A DNA stretch of 64,000 nt from Drechmeria coniospora. Taxonomy: Eukaryota > Ascomycota > Sordariomycetes > Hypocreales > Ophiocordycipitaceae. Under the pieces are notes generated by a model. It did not search any database. It worked only from the letters and a program-made list of their open reading frames with translations, and was not told the origin of the DNA. Location: the NCBI RefSeq assembly GCF_001625195.1, contig NC_054390.1, forward strand, positions 1,798,001-1,862,000, read 5' to 3'. Shown in pieces: positions 12,561 to 24,575 of this stretch (position 1 is its first letter; every line of letters begins with the position of its first letter). Made by a program: the position numbers and the translations under genes.

Positions 12561-12642
12561 ATTATCCCCCCTCCTATAGGGATTATCTTAGTATTATTTT
12601 AGAGACTCCCTGGCTAGTGTTATTTAATTTAATTTAGGTAGA
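12561..12642 (-). mobile_element. Gypsy D 3' terminal segment with polypurine tract
   Basis: Directly next to LTR D. Read in reverse, it ends with an A/G-rich tract (aggaggggggataat), the expected position of a polypurine tract. This fixes the orientation of gypsy D as minus. The segment is cut by the forward gypsy A insertion and continues at 20020. Confidence 0.7.
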
Positions 12643-12814
12643 TATTATAGTATTAGGCTTAGCCCAATATAGGAGAACGAAGGGAACCAAGGGACCTACT
12701 AAAAGGAACGCATACAATTAAAAGCCCTAGTTATTAAGTAGTTTTCCCCTCCTTTAAGTTTTTTAATAAATATTATTAAGAGTCCTAAAGTAATTGCTTA
12801 GTAACTCTATAATA
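12643..12814 (+). repeat. LTR A (5' LTR)
   Basis: 172 bp, TATTATAGTATTAGGC to CTATAATA, the RIP form of the TGTTATAG...CATAACA termini seen in the cleaner solo copy at 51276. Confidence 0.9.
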
Positions 12815-13039
12815 TTTAAAAGACTTTACTTATACTAGTTAGAAGGAAGGAAAAGCCTAACTATTATAAGTTAAAATAAATAAAGGGAAGCCTAAAGAAA
12901 TTAACCTTTAGTAAGTTATAGAGGACTTTATAGCAAAAGTCTATATAGAGTTTAACTAAATATATACTTAAATAGAAATATACTTTATATAAATTTTAAC
13001 TCTATAGAAGAATAGGTAGTAATAAGTATAATAGGACCT

Positions 13040-16000
13040 AAGGTACTTATTGGCCTAACTAATAGATACCTTAACAATTAACCCCTAGCAGGAATAGACT
13101 AAGGATAAGTCGGGTATACTATAGGCCTATATTAAATATAAACTAATTTTAGTTAGGGACCTATATAATAGTAATAAGAGTACCTTTATAGCCTAAAAGT
13201 TCTATATAAACCGTAAGCTTTAGGTAGATAGGGACTTTATTAAGTCCGCCTAGGACTAATAGATCTTCGTTTAGTAAAATCTTTTAGCTAAAGTCTAGTA
13301 ATAAGTTATAATATATTTTAAGAAAGGCTTTTATATTAATTATAACCTATTTTAATTCCTAGTATACCTTAAATCGGCTTACAGTAACCCCTACTACTAG
13401 TAACTAGTAGTTATCGAACTAAAGGATATTAAGTAAGGGATATTAAAGTTATTCTTAGTATTCCTTATACGCTTTAAAGAAAAGCTTATACTAATAGGGG
13501 GGATATATTAGCCTAATAAGGTAAAACTTATAAAGCTTTATATTAAGCTAACTAAAAGAATAAGGGACTATATCCTTTAGCAAGGGACTATAATAAATAA
13601 CTATAATAAGGCGGTTAATATATATAAATAAATTATATTTAAAATAGAATTATAATATATAGAGGATAAAATTAAGGACTAAGGTAAGCCTAACTAAGGG
13701 TTAGCTAAAGTAACCCCCTAACCTAATAAGAATAGCAATACCCTAATATTAAGGGTTAATATAATAGGCTCTAGGGCTATAGCTAGGCCTAAAGTAGCTA
13801 TAATTAAGCTAATAATAAAAATAAACTAAGGCTAAGGTAGGCCCTAATAATAAGCAAAATAAGTTATATAAAAAGAAAAAAAATAAGTATAAGGTAGTTA
13901 GTATATATATCTACTATAAAAAGGGAGGCTACTATATTTAATAATACCTATAATAAGCTATAATCCTATATACCCTAAGAATAAGTATTTAGGCTGCTTA
14001 AGGAAAAGAATATATTTATAAGGAATTAAAAACTAAAGAAAAGAAAGAAAATAAAGTACCTTTAAGCTAAGTCTTATATAAAGGTATAAAGGGTTTATAA
14101 ATAAGTAAACTATAAGGAACTAAGGGAATTAGAAAACTAAGTTTAAAAAGATTATACTAAGGATAAATAAACTACTCTTCCTTATTACTATACTTATAAA
14201 TTCTATAAGATTCCTTAATATTTAAATTAATAGTAACTATAACTACTATAGGGCTATTAGTAAAAGAATAACTTAATACCTATAACTTAAGCTTATTCCT
14301 CTTTTAATAAAAAAGCTACTCTAAATAACTATTATAATATCTTAGCGGAATATAGGTAATACTCTTACCTACCCTATAATAACTAATATAGTCCGTATAA
14401 TAATTAATATAAATAGCTAAAAGAGCCTAGTACTCCTATACGTTATCCTAGGCCTAAGTCGAAATACTATACTAAGTTTACTATAAATAGAATACTAATA
14501 GATTACCCTAAACGCAATAGATTAAACCCTTACAATTAGGGTAGTAGGTAACTAAATTATATAAGTAAATAATACTTACTCTCCTAATAGGTCCTAAAAG
14601 GTATACCTTACGCTAGTATAAACCTTTTTACGGAAATAATAGGAAGTACTAATAGTAATAAGCTTATAAGAAATAGTAATAAAACTATAAGAAATAGTAC
14701 TATAAGTACCTAAAAGTATAAATATAATAGTAATAGCCTTACTTACTCTTTTAGTAGCCCTTTAGGACTATATTAATCTCTTTAATAAGAAATAAGCCTT
14801 AGGCCTATTACTATACTAAGGCTCCTAGGACTACTATATCTAACTATAATAAAACAATAAGGGAGAAATACTATAGCTACCCTAGGGCCTACTATATAAT
14901 TTACTATAAGACTAACTACATAAAGTCTATAAATAAATTATAGACCTACTAAATAAGGGATAGATATAGGTAAGTTTATTAGTAGTAGTAGTATTAATCC
15001 TACTTACTAAGAAAGAAAATAAAGAATAAAGGCTATATATAAACTACTAGGCCCTAAATAAGATTATATAATAGGATTACTACTTACTCCTATTAGTTAA
15101 AGAAATACTATACTTACTCTTAGGGGTATATTAGTTTATTAAACTAAACGTATAAGTAGTATTCTATAAGTTATATATAGCGCTAGGAGATAAACTACTT
15201 ATAGTATTCTATATATAATTTAGTCTATTTAAATAATTAGTTTACCCCTTTAGTTTAGTTAAAGTACTAGCTTTATTCTAAAGATATATTAATAGGGTAT
15301 TATAAAATAAATTAAGGAAATAAGTTATAGCCTATCTAAATAATATTTTAATTTATACCTTTAGATTAAAGGCTAACTACGTTACTAAGGTTAAGAAAAT
15401 CCTTAAGTAGCTTTAGGCAACTAGTCTATACCTAGATCTTAATAAGTATATATTTATAATAATAAAAGTTAAATACCTTAGGTTTATTATTTAAGTAGGC
15501 GTTAAGGTTAGGCCTAACCTAGCGAAAATTGCTACAATTTAAGAATAATAACTACCTACTAAGGTAAGGGGGATTAAGAGCTTCTTAGGTTTTATAAACT
15601 TTTACTATAAATTTATTTTAAATTTTATAAGCCTTATAGAACTACTTATAGCCCTTATAGGGAGGGGTATACTATTTTACTAAGGACCTAAAGAAAATAT
15701 AGCCTTTTAATCCCTTAAGTATACCTTTTCGTTATACTTAATCCTAATATAATAGGACCTAAATAGAAAGACTCTTATAGAAACTAATTACTTAAGTAAG
15801 GCATTAGGTAAATACCTCTTACAAATCGATAGTAAGGGGGTCCTATAACTAATAGCCTACTACTTAGCTAAACTTATACTAATAGAAAGGAATTATACAA
15901 TCTATAATAAGGAACTCCTAATAGTTATTAGCTATCTTAAGGTATAGTCGGTAGACCTATAAAGTATTACGGAACTATTTACTATTTTAATAAACTATAA

Positions 16001-18000
16001 GAACCTTAAATACTTTACTAAACTATAGGAAATATTAAAATAATAGGTATAGTAAGCGGAAGTCCTTAAAAACTTTAATTACTTACTATAGTATAGACTA
16101 AGCTTATAAATATAATAGCTAAATACGCTCTTATATTAGGAATAAGATAAGAAGAATGCACTACGCCTAGGATAAATACTTCGGTTAGTATTAATCTCTA
16201 TACTATAGGAGGCGCCTAAAGACTAACCTATATAAAAAGGTCCTAACGCCTAAAATACCTAGGATATAGTAATTATAAATATAGGGATAAACTAAGCCCG
16301 GACCGGCTATAAAGTACTAAGTGCCTAAGATATAATAGCTATAAATATAAGGGCGGATCGAGCCTATCTAGAGATAGAAGGGGGATAAGGAGCTATTAAT
16401 ATATCCTAACTACTCCTAGCAATATAAGAATAAATAGAAAAGGAAATACTATTTTTATAAGATATACTAACCGGCTAATTACTCTTCCTAGAACCCTACC
16501 TATAGGAATTATAGGACTAAGCATTATAAAACAATACAATATATAAAGCCCAATAATAAATAGTTATAATAGGTATATAGAAATTCCTAGTAAAAGTAAA
16601 AATAAAAAAACAAATAGCTAATTATATTATTAGTACCTATAGTATAATATACTATAGGGGATACCTATAGTTACTAGCCTAAGAACTACTAATAATATAA
16701 ATAATACAGTAGGTATATAAATTACTTATATTAGGCTACTTAAGTTAAAATAGAATATTTTAGGTACTTTAGTAGGACTTTTACTAAAATAATATATTAT
16801 AGGATATAGTATAGTATATTTAGAATTACTACTACTACTAGAGCTATAAGAGCTATTTATAGAAATAGGGACTCCTATAATTAATCCCCCTACTAAACTA
16901 TTATTAAAAGTAAATATTAATTAACTTTATAACTAACCTACTAATATAAAATAATAAGGACCCCTAATTCTTAATAGTTATTATAGACTACTTCTTTAAA
17001 TTTATTTAACTAAAGGTAATAACTATAATAAGTATAAAGGCTTATATAAAATAGTTTAAGACCTATTAGTAGTAATTTAAGGGTTTTCCTACTTAAATTA
17101 TAATAAATTAAGGATTAAACTAACTTAATAAGTTCTAAATATCCTTATACTTCCTTATTAGTATAAAATAACTCTTATTAATATTATACTACTCCTAAAC
17201 GAATAAGGGTACTAAAAAGGTAAATTAAGAAATTTAAGCTACCCTATGGATCTTAATTTTATTTAAGTAATTCGACTAACCGGCCTACCTAACTACCTAT
17301 TAGCTTACCTTAAATAATAAGGAGTCTTTAGTTATAGAAGTTAGCCTAAATAAGCTATTATTAGGCTATAAAATTAATATAATACCTAAGGTAAAAGATA
17401 ACTAGGTAAATATAATAATACTAAAAGGAAAGACTATTACTTTCCTATAATACCTAAGGGAAGGAATAGAAATTATATAAGTAGCTATTACCTTTATATA
17501 ATAATACTTATATAAGTTAGTAGTAGCTTTAAGTTACCTAACAAAAAAGTTCTAAGTAGGTAATAAGGTTTAGCTTAGCCTTAGATATATTAAAACTAAT
17601 AAGCTATATAGGAAGCTAAACTAAGTTACTTTTAAGTTTATAGTACTAATAGTACTAATACTACTTATAATAATACTAAATATTCCTTAGGGCTTATATC
17701 CTACTTTCTATATAGACCTTATTAAAATGGTAATAAATAACCTTTTACCTAGTTAGGTAGTATAGGATTTAGAGCTAGGCCTACTATTAGTTTAAGATAA
17801 AAATAGTACCTTATAAAAGGAATACTAAGTTAAATATATTCTTATAATAAGGGGGGCCTAAGGCTAAAAGGAATAATATAATACCCTTATAAAATAGTTA
17901 AATTATAAATAACTAACCTAGGAACTAATAAAGGCTTTAGTATAAATAAAAGCCCTAAAGGAATTTATATAGTAATAGGGAAATCCCTATATAAATAGTA
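13040..18000 (+). pseudogene. Gypsy A gag-pol remnant
   Basis: Gag runs from about 13040 to 13940, ending in a decayed zinc knuckle. The RT active-site box reads Y-L-N-N-I-L-I-Y at 15333-15356, so both catalytic Asp codons of the usual YxDD have become Asn (15339-15344) by G-to-A change. Then come the conserved LGFxNFYxxFI block (about 15580-15620) and RNase H with ERNYTIYNKELL near 15878-15915. Integrase follows (the DxxxKF-like block near 16985-17000 and the LNIPxGLYPTF C-terminal block near 17675). A chromodomain lies around 17820-17930. Many TAG/TAA codons interrupt every domain. Confidence 0.85.
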
Positions 18001-18864
18001 AAGTATAAATAAGCTATAAAATAAAATATAAAATTTTAACTATACTAAAGGAAAAAACTAACCCTAAAGTACCCTTAATAAGGGCCTAACCTAATACTAC
18101 TACTATAAATATATATTAGCCGTACTACTTAGACTTATTAGTCTTTATATCCTTCTTACTCTTATTCTCCTTAGTATCCTCCTCAGGAAGGGTCTTAAAA
18201 CTATTCGTTATAGTACTTAGGTAGGGGTAAGATATTATTAAGGGGGGTAAAGGTAGGAGTATAAAATAAAAGTACTAAGTAACTTAAGTAATATAAAGGG
18301 TAAAAGCAATAGGGTAATATAATAAAGTTATATTATTTATATAAAATAAGTATAACCTATTACTATTATAGGTAATATAAGGAGTAAAAAGGGTAAAATA
18401 ATATAATAAGGGGGAACTATTTATATAAGACTTACGCAACTTATAAATATTATAGTATATTTTGGCTAAGGTAGCTACTAACTTAGTACTAATACCCTCC
18501 TATACTTACTAACAGTAAGTAAAACTATATATATTACTTTAAATACCTATTAGGGCCTAGGCTATACCTTAAGTAAATATACTAAGCTATACGCTTGGTA
18601 TACTACTAAAACAACTACTAGCCCGAGTTAGGGTTAAGGTATTAGCGGTAAGGATAAGGGTATAGTTCGGATTATTATTATTAGTAATAGTAAGAGGGAA
18701 AATAATACCTAGTATAAAGGTAAGGGTATAGGTAGGACGCATAAGGGCAGGCTCTATCTTAGCTAGGGCTAAAGTATAAGCCTAAACCTAGCCTAGGGCT
18801 AGAAATTTAAGCAAAAGAACAGTACAAGTACCTAGTACAGTCCTAACCTTAAGGTAGGCCTCAA

Positions 18865-19293
18865 TTAGGATATAGACATTACGCTAGGCGCAAGCATAAA
18901 GGTCGCATAAGGCATAATATAACTAAGGGTATATAATAAATAAATACAATACTTAAACGCATTTAGTATATATATATATATATATATACAGTAACTAGTA
19001 CTACGGCCTAGTATATAGTCGTTACGGCCGCTAGTAATAAAATAATTAATATAAGGGAGGTATATTTTATATACCTCCTCTAGAGGTACAAACTCCTTAT
19101 CGGAAGAATTACCCTCCACTAGGTATTTACCTAAGGTATAATAGTAGTCCGACTTATCGGTATAGTAGCTATAATAAGGGCCTAAACTATATCTAAAGGG
19201 AGAAAGGGAAGTACCTATAGCAATAAATATAATAATAATAGCAGTAGTAATAAAAAGGTAAATAATTCCTCTATAAGGGAGGAGTAATAGCAA
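18865..19293 (-). pseudogene. Antisense open frame of gypsy A (forward copy), 142 codons
   Basis: Open frame opposite to gag-pol, in the region between the chromodomain and the 3' LTR. N-terminal residues about 8-30 are strongly hydrophobic (a possible membrane segment). Then a Tyr-rich stretch, YLVEGNSSDKEFVPLEEV, YKIYLPYIN, and NDYILGRSTSYC before a (TA)n-coded YIYIYI run. No ATG opens the frame (it begins at TTG). The same sequence, less its C-terminus, is in the reverse copy at 9210-9560. It is notable that this frame lacks the TAG/TAA codons that RIP scattered through the sense frame. Function unknown. It may be a decayed accessory gene of the element or a chance open frame. Confidence 0.45.
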
Positions 19294-19848
19294 TAAGAAT
19301 AAGACTAATAGTTCCTATTATTACTAACTTATTAGCTAATAGTCTAAAGGATATATAGAATAACCCTAATAAGAAAGCAGTAACCTACCTTATAAGAAAG
19401 AAATAATAATAATAAAGAAGTAAGTATAATAGGAAATAGTAAATAAGTTAATAATAAATTATATAGTAAGAAGCTAAAAAAATAAATAAGTATAATAGTT
19501 AAAGGAAAGAGAAATAATAAAATATAATAAGAAGAAAACAAAAGGGGTAATATAAAGAAAGTAATAAGAAGGAAAAGTAAAGTAATACTAAATACCTTAG
19601 GTACCTAAGGAATACCTAAAGAATACTTAAGGAGGGGATAAAGTAAGGTAGAACTAATTACTTTAGGTAACTAGTAAACTTTAACTAAGGAACAATATAG
19701 AAAGGAGACTATATATACTAAGTACTTAATAAATATTAAAAAAATTTTTTTTTAAGGGAGCTATAAAATAAGAAAACTAGCCTTAGAAAGAGCGGGTTAG
19801 CTATAGCTATAGCTAGACTTTGCTTTAAATAGGGGGAATAAGATAATA

Positions 19849-20019
19849 TATTATAGTATTAGGCTTAGCCTAATATAGAAAAATAAAGGGAACTAAGAGA
19901 CCTACTAAAAGGAATATATATAACTAAAAGCCCTAGTTATTAAGTAGTTTTCCCTCCTTTAAGTCTTTTAATAAATATTATTAAGAGTCCTAGAGCAGTC
20001 GCTTAGTAACTCTATAATA
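19849..20019 (+). repeat. LTR A (3' LTR)
   Basis: 171 bp, same termini as the 5' LTR, directly after the polypurine tract. Confidence 0.9.
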
Positions 20020-21265
20020 ATAAACTTACTTTATATTTATTATAATATTCCTACTATTAGTTTAGTTATCCTTTGCCTTTAGCTTATTAATCTTATTACT
20101 ATTATATTTCTTATACTTAATTGTTATTTTAATACGCTTACTAGTTAGTACTACCTTAGGCTATTAATTAGTTACTATAGTACTTATTATATTTATACCT
20201 ATTGCTATATTATACTTAATACAGCCTTAGGTTTTAATACCCTAGGGATTTTGGCCTAAGGCTATTACTTTAATATATATATCTTATTATATTTTTATTA
20301 ACTTTTTTCTTTTTTTCTTTTTCTTCTTTAAGACTACTACTATAATAATTTAATAGCTCTTTAGTAGTATTAATAATAATAGTAATAGTAATAATAATAA
20401 TAGTAATAATAATAATAGTAATAATAATATTCTTTTAATACTTAGTATAACCCCTTTTTGTAAGCGTTTTGCATTAAGTAGGACCTTAGCCTTTCCTAGG
20501 ACTAATAGCCCTAGTTATTAGTATAGGAAGGCTTAGTATTAGTCTATATAGCGGAGGGCTTTTTTATAACTTTAGAATAGAATCCCCTTAGGTAAGTCCC
20601 CCTTTATATTCCCTTTTACTAATAGGGCTAGGGCTAGGGCTTTCTTATATAATAATAATAGTAATATAAGTAGTATTAATAGTATACTAACTCCTTAGTA
20701 GGTTAATAAAAGTAAGTAGCCTATAGTAGTTTTATATTTCCTTTTACTTTCTTTTTATCTTTCCCTTAAGTTTATTTAGTTTCCCTTTTCCTTTTTACTT
20801 TTCTTTCTCCCTTTTTCTTTCCCTTTCCCCTTATTTAAGGAGTTAGTAAGTAAAGCTAGGTTAATAGCCTTTTACTTAGGATATAGCCTACCTATAGGTA
20901 GTAAGAGTTTTACTATAAATAGGGTTAGTATAATTAAAAGGGTTAGTCCTAGGGATAATACTAGTAAAGGTTAGGCTTTACTAAATAATATAGGTAAGGT
21001 TAAAGGTATAGGATTAGTCTCTAAGAATAGCCCTCCTATAGGAGAAGCTAAGGAGTTAGTAACTCCTTATTAATACTAATTCTATATTTAGGCGTAACCC
21101 TTTTATAGTATTATAGTATAGAATTCTTACCTTTAGTATATAGTATATTTTTATATTATAATTACTACCTATAAGTAGTTTAAGCTAAAGGAGCCCTAGG
21201 TTTTTTAACTAATTATATTTATCCTATAGTTTAGTCCTCTTACTGCTAGTAGTATAATAAGTAGT
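20020..21265 (-). mobile_element. Gypsy D 3' non-coding region
   Basis: Sequence between the gypsy A and copia 1 insertions. It belongs to gypsy D because D's termini (12341, 42278) enclose it. No convincing coding pattern seen. Holds an (AAT/AGT)n microsatellite at about 20367-20432 and pyrimidine-rich stretches around 20740-20830. Confidence 0.6.
20367..20432. repeat. Trinucleotide microsatellite
   Basis: Imperfect (AAT)n mixed with AGT. Confidence 0.85.
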
Positions 21266-22205
21266 TATTAAAATTACTGGTATTTATACTAGTAAGACTA
21301 CCCAAATAGGATACTATCCTATGTGTTGCTATTTGCAACACCAGGTAGCAGTACTACTGTTTGCCTATATACTACTACTGTACTGTACGTATAGGTAGTA
21401 TATTAAGTTAACGAATTGTACTTACTATGCAAATTCTCCTCGCTCCGACTTAGTACAATTAATAGCAGTACTACTGCCCAGCCAATTTACTACTGTCGCA
21501 CGTTACGTGCAAAGTAGTACTTAGTTAACCAAGTAAGATTATTAATCGGGCCGTTAATTAACGCGCTCCTAACTACTACTAGTAGTTGCCCGCTAACAGT
21601 ACTACTATTGCGCGGAAGGACCCACCCAACTGCAACTAGCAGTTACTTACCAGCAGTACTACTACTAGCCCACTCGACTACTGCAGTACTGCTATTGTAC
21701 TATTACGACCAAACCCTAATACTGATTAACCCTGCTAGTTGTAACTAACTTGCAGTATAACTTAACCAAAGTATTTAGAGCTGCATTAAATGCAAGCAGA
21801 TTGTTCGGAGATACATTGTATAGAATTAGACAGAATTCCAATACGTATACATTGTACTAATTGAGGTACTACCTCTTAGGTATAAAATGGTCCTCCCTTT
21901 CCTATACTCTTAGATAGTTAGGAAAAAACATACAAGACGTACGCTATAAACATACAATACACGTACGCGCGCAAGCAAGCACAAGAAACATAATAGTCTT
22001 TCTTTTCTGAATTGTCCCTTAGCACTACTATTTGACTTATTTAAATCTATATTCCCTGCCCAGTTACTAACTAGTGCACTTCCTGCTGTTACTAATAGCA
22101 TCGATTAATATCCATTTTGGATAGTCCGTGCAACTGAACTTCTACTATGTACCCTTCCTATTTTACCCCTTTATTCCAAGAGGTATTTCCCCTTTCATTT
22201 TAAAA
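21266..22205 (+). repeat. Copia 1 5' LTR
   Basis: 940 bp. Rich in short palindromes of the form AGTAGTACTACT/GCAGTACTACTGC, spaced through the first half. A stretch around 21865-21910 (tacctcttaggtataaaatgg) has a TATA-like tataaaa and could hold the element promoter. Confidence 0.9.
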
Positions 22206-22225
22206 GGTTATAAGCCCGGAAGGAC
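22206..22225 (+). promoter_or_regulatory. Copia primer-binding site
   Basis: ggttataagcccgg directly follows the LTR. It resembles the complement of the anticodon arm of eukaryotic initiator tRNA-Met (GGGCTCATAACC) with one RIP-type G-to-A difference. This would be the half-tRNA priming known for Drosophila copia. Same site seen at 37385-37404 (reverse) and 50783. Confidence 0.5.
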
Positions 22226-22253
22226 TACACCAAAACCCTCCGGAACAATCGAC

Positions 22254-22600
22254 CCAGCTACTAATACTATAAGTACTACTTATAGTACTTCCTAACGCAC
22301 TTCTGCTGTAAGTACTACTTACTGCAATTCCAGGAAATCGATTCAACTGCAGTATCCAGCTGCCAATACAACAAGTACTACTTATTGTACTTTCTAACGC
22401 ACTTCTGCTGTAAGTACTACTTACTGCAATTCCAGGAAATCGATTTAACTGCAGTATCCAGCTGCTAATACAATAAGTACTACTTATTGTACTTTCTGAA
22501 GTACTTCTGCTGTAAGTACTACTTACTGCAATTTCAGAAAATCGATTCAACTACAGCATCCAGCTACCAATATAATAAGTACTACTTGTTGCAACTACTA
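22254..22600 (+). repeat. 102-bp tandem repeat in copia 1 leader
   Basis: Three full units starting at 22254, 22356 and 22458 plus a partial fourth at 22560. Each starts ccagct and holds two near-palindromes (ataagtactacttat and gtaagtactacttac). It lies between the primer-binding site and the gag ATG, so it is an untranslated leader repeat. The open frame on the other strand (22200-22550) is a by-product of the repeat. Confidence 0.9.
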
Positions 22601-22665
22601 GTACTACTAGTAGAAAGGTAAACCGAAAATCTAATTACTAACTAAATTGTATCTATGTTTTTAAA

Positions 22666-23750
22666 ATGGATTCCACTAAGGAAGGTCAGGCTACTAAAAC
22701 ACCCATTATATCGGAACTTAAGGCAATTATTTAAAGGTAACAACTATAGTATAATAATCTTTCCAATCGGTTTAACCAACTTACGGAACAATTAAACAAT
22801 ACTATTATACTAATTCAAAAACGCCTTAACAAAATAGAGCCCGAACACATACCTATCCAAGGAATCCCAACACACAGTAGTAGTACTACTACTACTAAAG
22901 TAACTGATTTAAGCTCTAATATTAAGCTATCTAAGAAGGTATTCTTATTCCCAGAGTATGCTAAGCTTAAAGATACTAAGAACTTTAACTTATAGGAACA
23001 ATTACTTTCTATCCAACTTAGTTCCCTTCACCTAAAGGAATTTCTAAAAAACCCATTAATTACTATTAGTTACTTATATTACAATTAATGCTCCCTACTT
23101 ATCCTACTTTGGGATAGCTATTCTAAGGGCCCGCGAGCATTAATTGCATAGATTTATAATCCAATAGATACCTATCTATCGCTAAAACAACAGTACTTAA
23201 AGGGCCAGGCAGCCCAACGATACAACCTCTATAATTCCTACTACAACCTTATACTTAAAGGGTACAAAGGAACACTTAAGGCGTTTAATTTAGAATTTAA
23301 CAGCTGCCTTACTTAACTTTAACTTACTAAAGTAAGTATCGACCTACTAAATTAGGCAAATCGATACCTTACAACTATTAGTCCTGTTTTCTTACAATAG
23401 GCTGCAATATAATACAATAATCTCCAAACCAATACTATCTTAGGGATTAATACAGCATCCCTTAACCTGCAATACCTTCAGACTAACTTACTGGAAGAAC
23501 ATCAAAATCCTAATAGTCCTAGTTTCTAAGCATTTAGTTATAGGATAACTCAACTACCCAAAACACCAGACAATAGGTCTACTAGACCTAGTTAACCTAA
23601 CCGACCCAATCGACCCAAATCACCCGACAACCGACCTAACTAACCCAATTAACCCAATTCACCCAATCGACCCAACCGACCTAAACAATACAATCGAACC
23701 AAAAACCACACACTAAACAAGGGTACTACTAGTTTTCTAACTAGTAACTA
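22666..23750 (+). pseudogene. Copia 1 gag remnant
   Basis: Begins at an ATG at 22666 (MDSTKEGQATK). Reads through about 350 codons with scattered TAG/TAA, mostly where Trp or Gln would fit. The middle (from about 22935, FLFPEYAKLKDTKNF) has the layout of the fungal copia Gag helical region. The tail (23580-23690) is a repeat of Pro-Asn-Arg units (gacccaa/cgaccc) instead of an obvious CCHC zinc knuckle. Confidence 0.8.
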
Positions 23751-24378
23751 TAGCCTATCAACTGGCTGTATAGGGTTACCTAATTCCTATTAGGAATCAG
23801 ATACCAACTCTAATTCCAAATAAGAATTAGTACTATTACCCGATTTAGGTAATATTGGTATAACATATCGTGTTAATAACAACAATACGTACCGAATGGG
23901 CCTACTTTACGATACTGGCTCAACCTGTTATTTGGTTAACAACCGGCTTAAGTTTACGACTTTCCGACCCATTGCAAAATCCTAAGCAAAACCAATTACA
24001 ACAGGAAGTAATCCAATTTATCCCAAAGGTATTAGCTGTACTGAATTTACTATACTAATTCGCACCAATCCATCTGTCTACGGTACTCTTGTTTTACAAG
24101 AAGTACTGTACATTCCGAAATTGAAGGTCAGTATTGTTAGTGGAATTCGCTACTATACGTCTGGAGGAACACTTATTAAGGAACATCTATACAACTCAAA
24201 TCGACAGTTATACAGACTCCTTAACTTTCAGAAACACAGCTTCTTCCTATAACAGTAAGGTCAACAAACGCCCTATCTAACGAAATTAAATACTTCCCAC
24301 TCTAGCTACTATAGTAGCTACGGAATTACAGTCGAAATTCCCTCCCAACCCCCCCCCTGGGCTACCGAAGCAGAGGAT

Positions 24379-24575
24379 TAGTCGGTACCTTTAACGGTAC
24401 CTCGGTCGGCACCTTCAACGGTGCCTCGGTTGGCACCTTTAACGGTGCCTTAGTCGGCACCTTCAACGGTGCCTCGGTCGGTACCTTCCCCGGTTCCTCG
24501 GTCGGCACCTTTACCGGTACCTCGGTCGGTACCTTCTACAGTACCTCGGTCGGTACCCAGTTCGGTACCTAGCTC
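24379..24575 (+). repeat. 24-bp coding minisatellite (Pro-Arg-Ser-Val repeats)
   Basis: About eight units of 24 bp around GGTACC/GGCACC, encoding an 8-residue repeat of the type PRSVPSPV. Lies between protease and integrase. Reversed equivalent in copia 2 at 35281-35445. Confidence 0.9.

Larger units (their letters stand above)
12643..20019 (+). mobile_element. Gypsy A, full-length, forward (7377 bp)
   Basis: Ty3/gypsy element with LTRs 12643-12814 and 19849-20019 and a polypurine tract (agggggaataagataa) before the 3' LTR. Flanks are GTAGA (left) and ATAAA (right), which can be one target duplication after two G-to-A changes. Order gag, protease/RT/RNase H, integrase, chromodomain is that of a chromovirus. 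It is nested inside gypsy D and is dead through RIP. The LTR family also occurs at 8494, 45285, 51276 and 60089. Confidence 0.9.

Noticed and set aside
18961..18988. (TA)n run as a regulatory or structural element.
   Set aside because: Such runs are expected products of RIP and slippage in this AT-rich background.
21910..22550. Minus-strand open frames of 63 and 116 codons near the copia 1 LTR.
   Set aside because: The first is inside the LTR and the second spans the 102-bp leader repeats; neither has a homologous open frame in the other copies.
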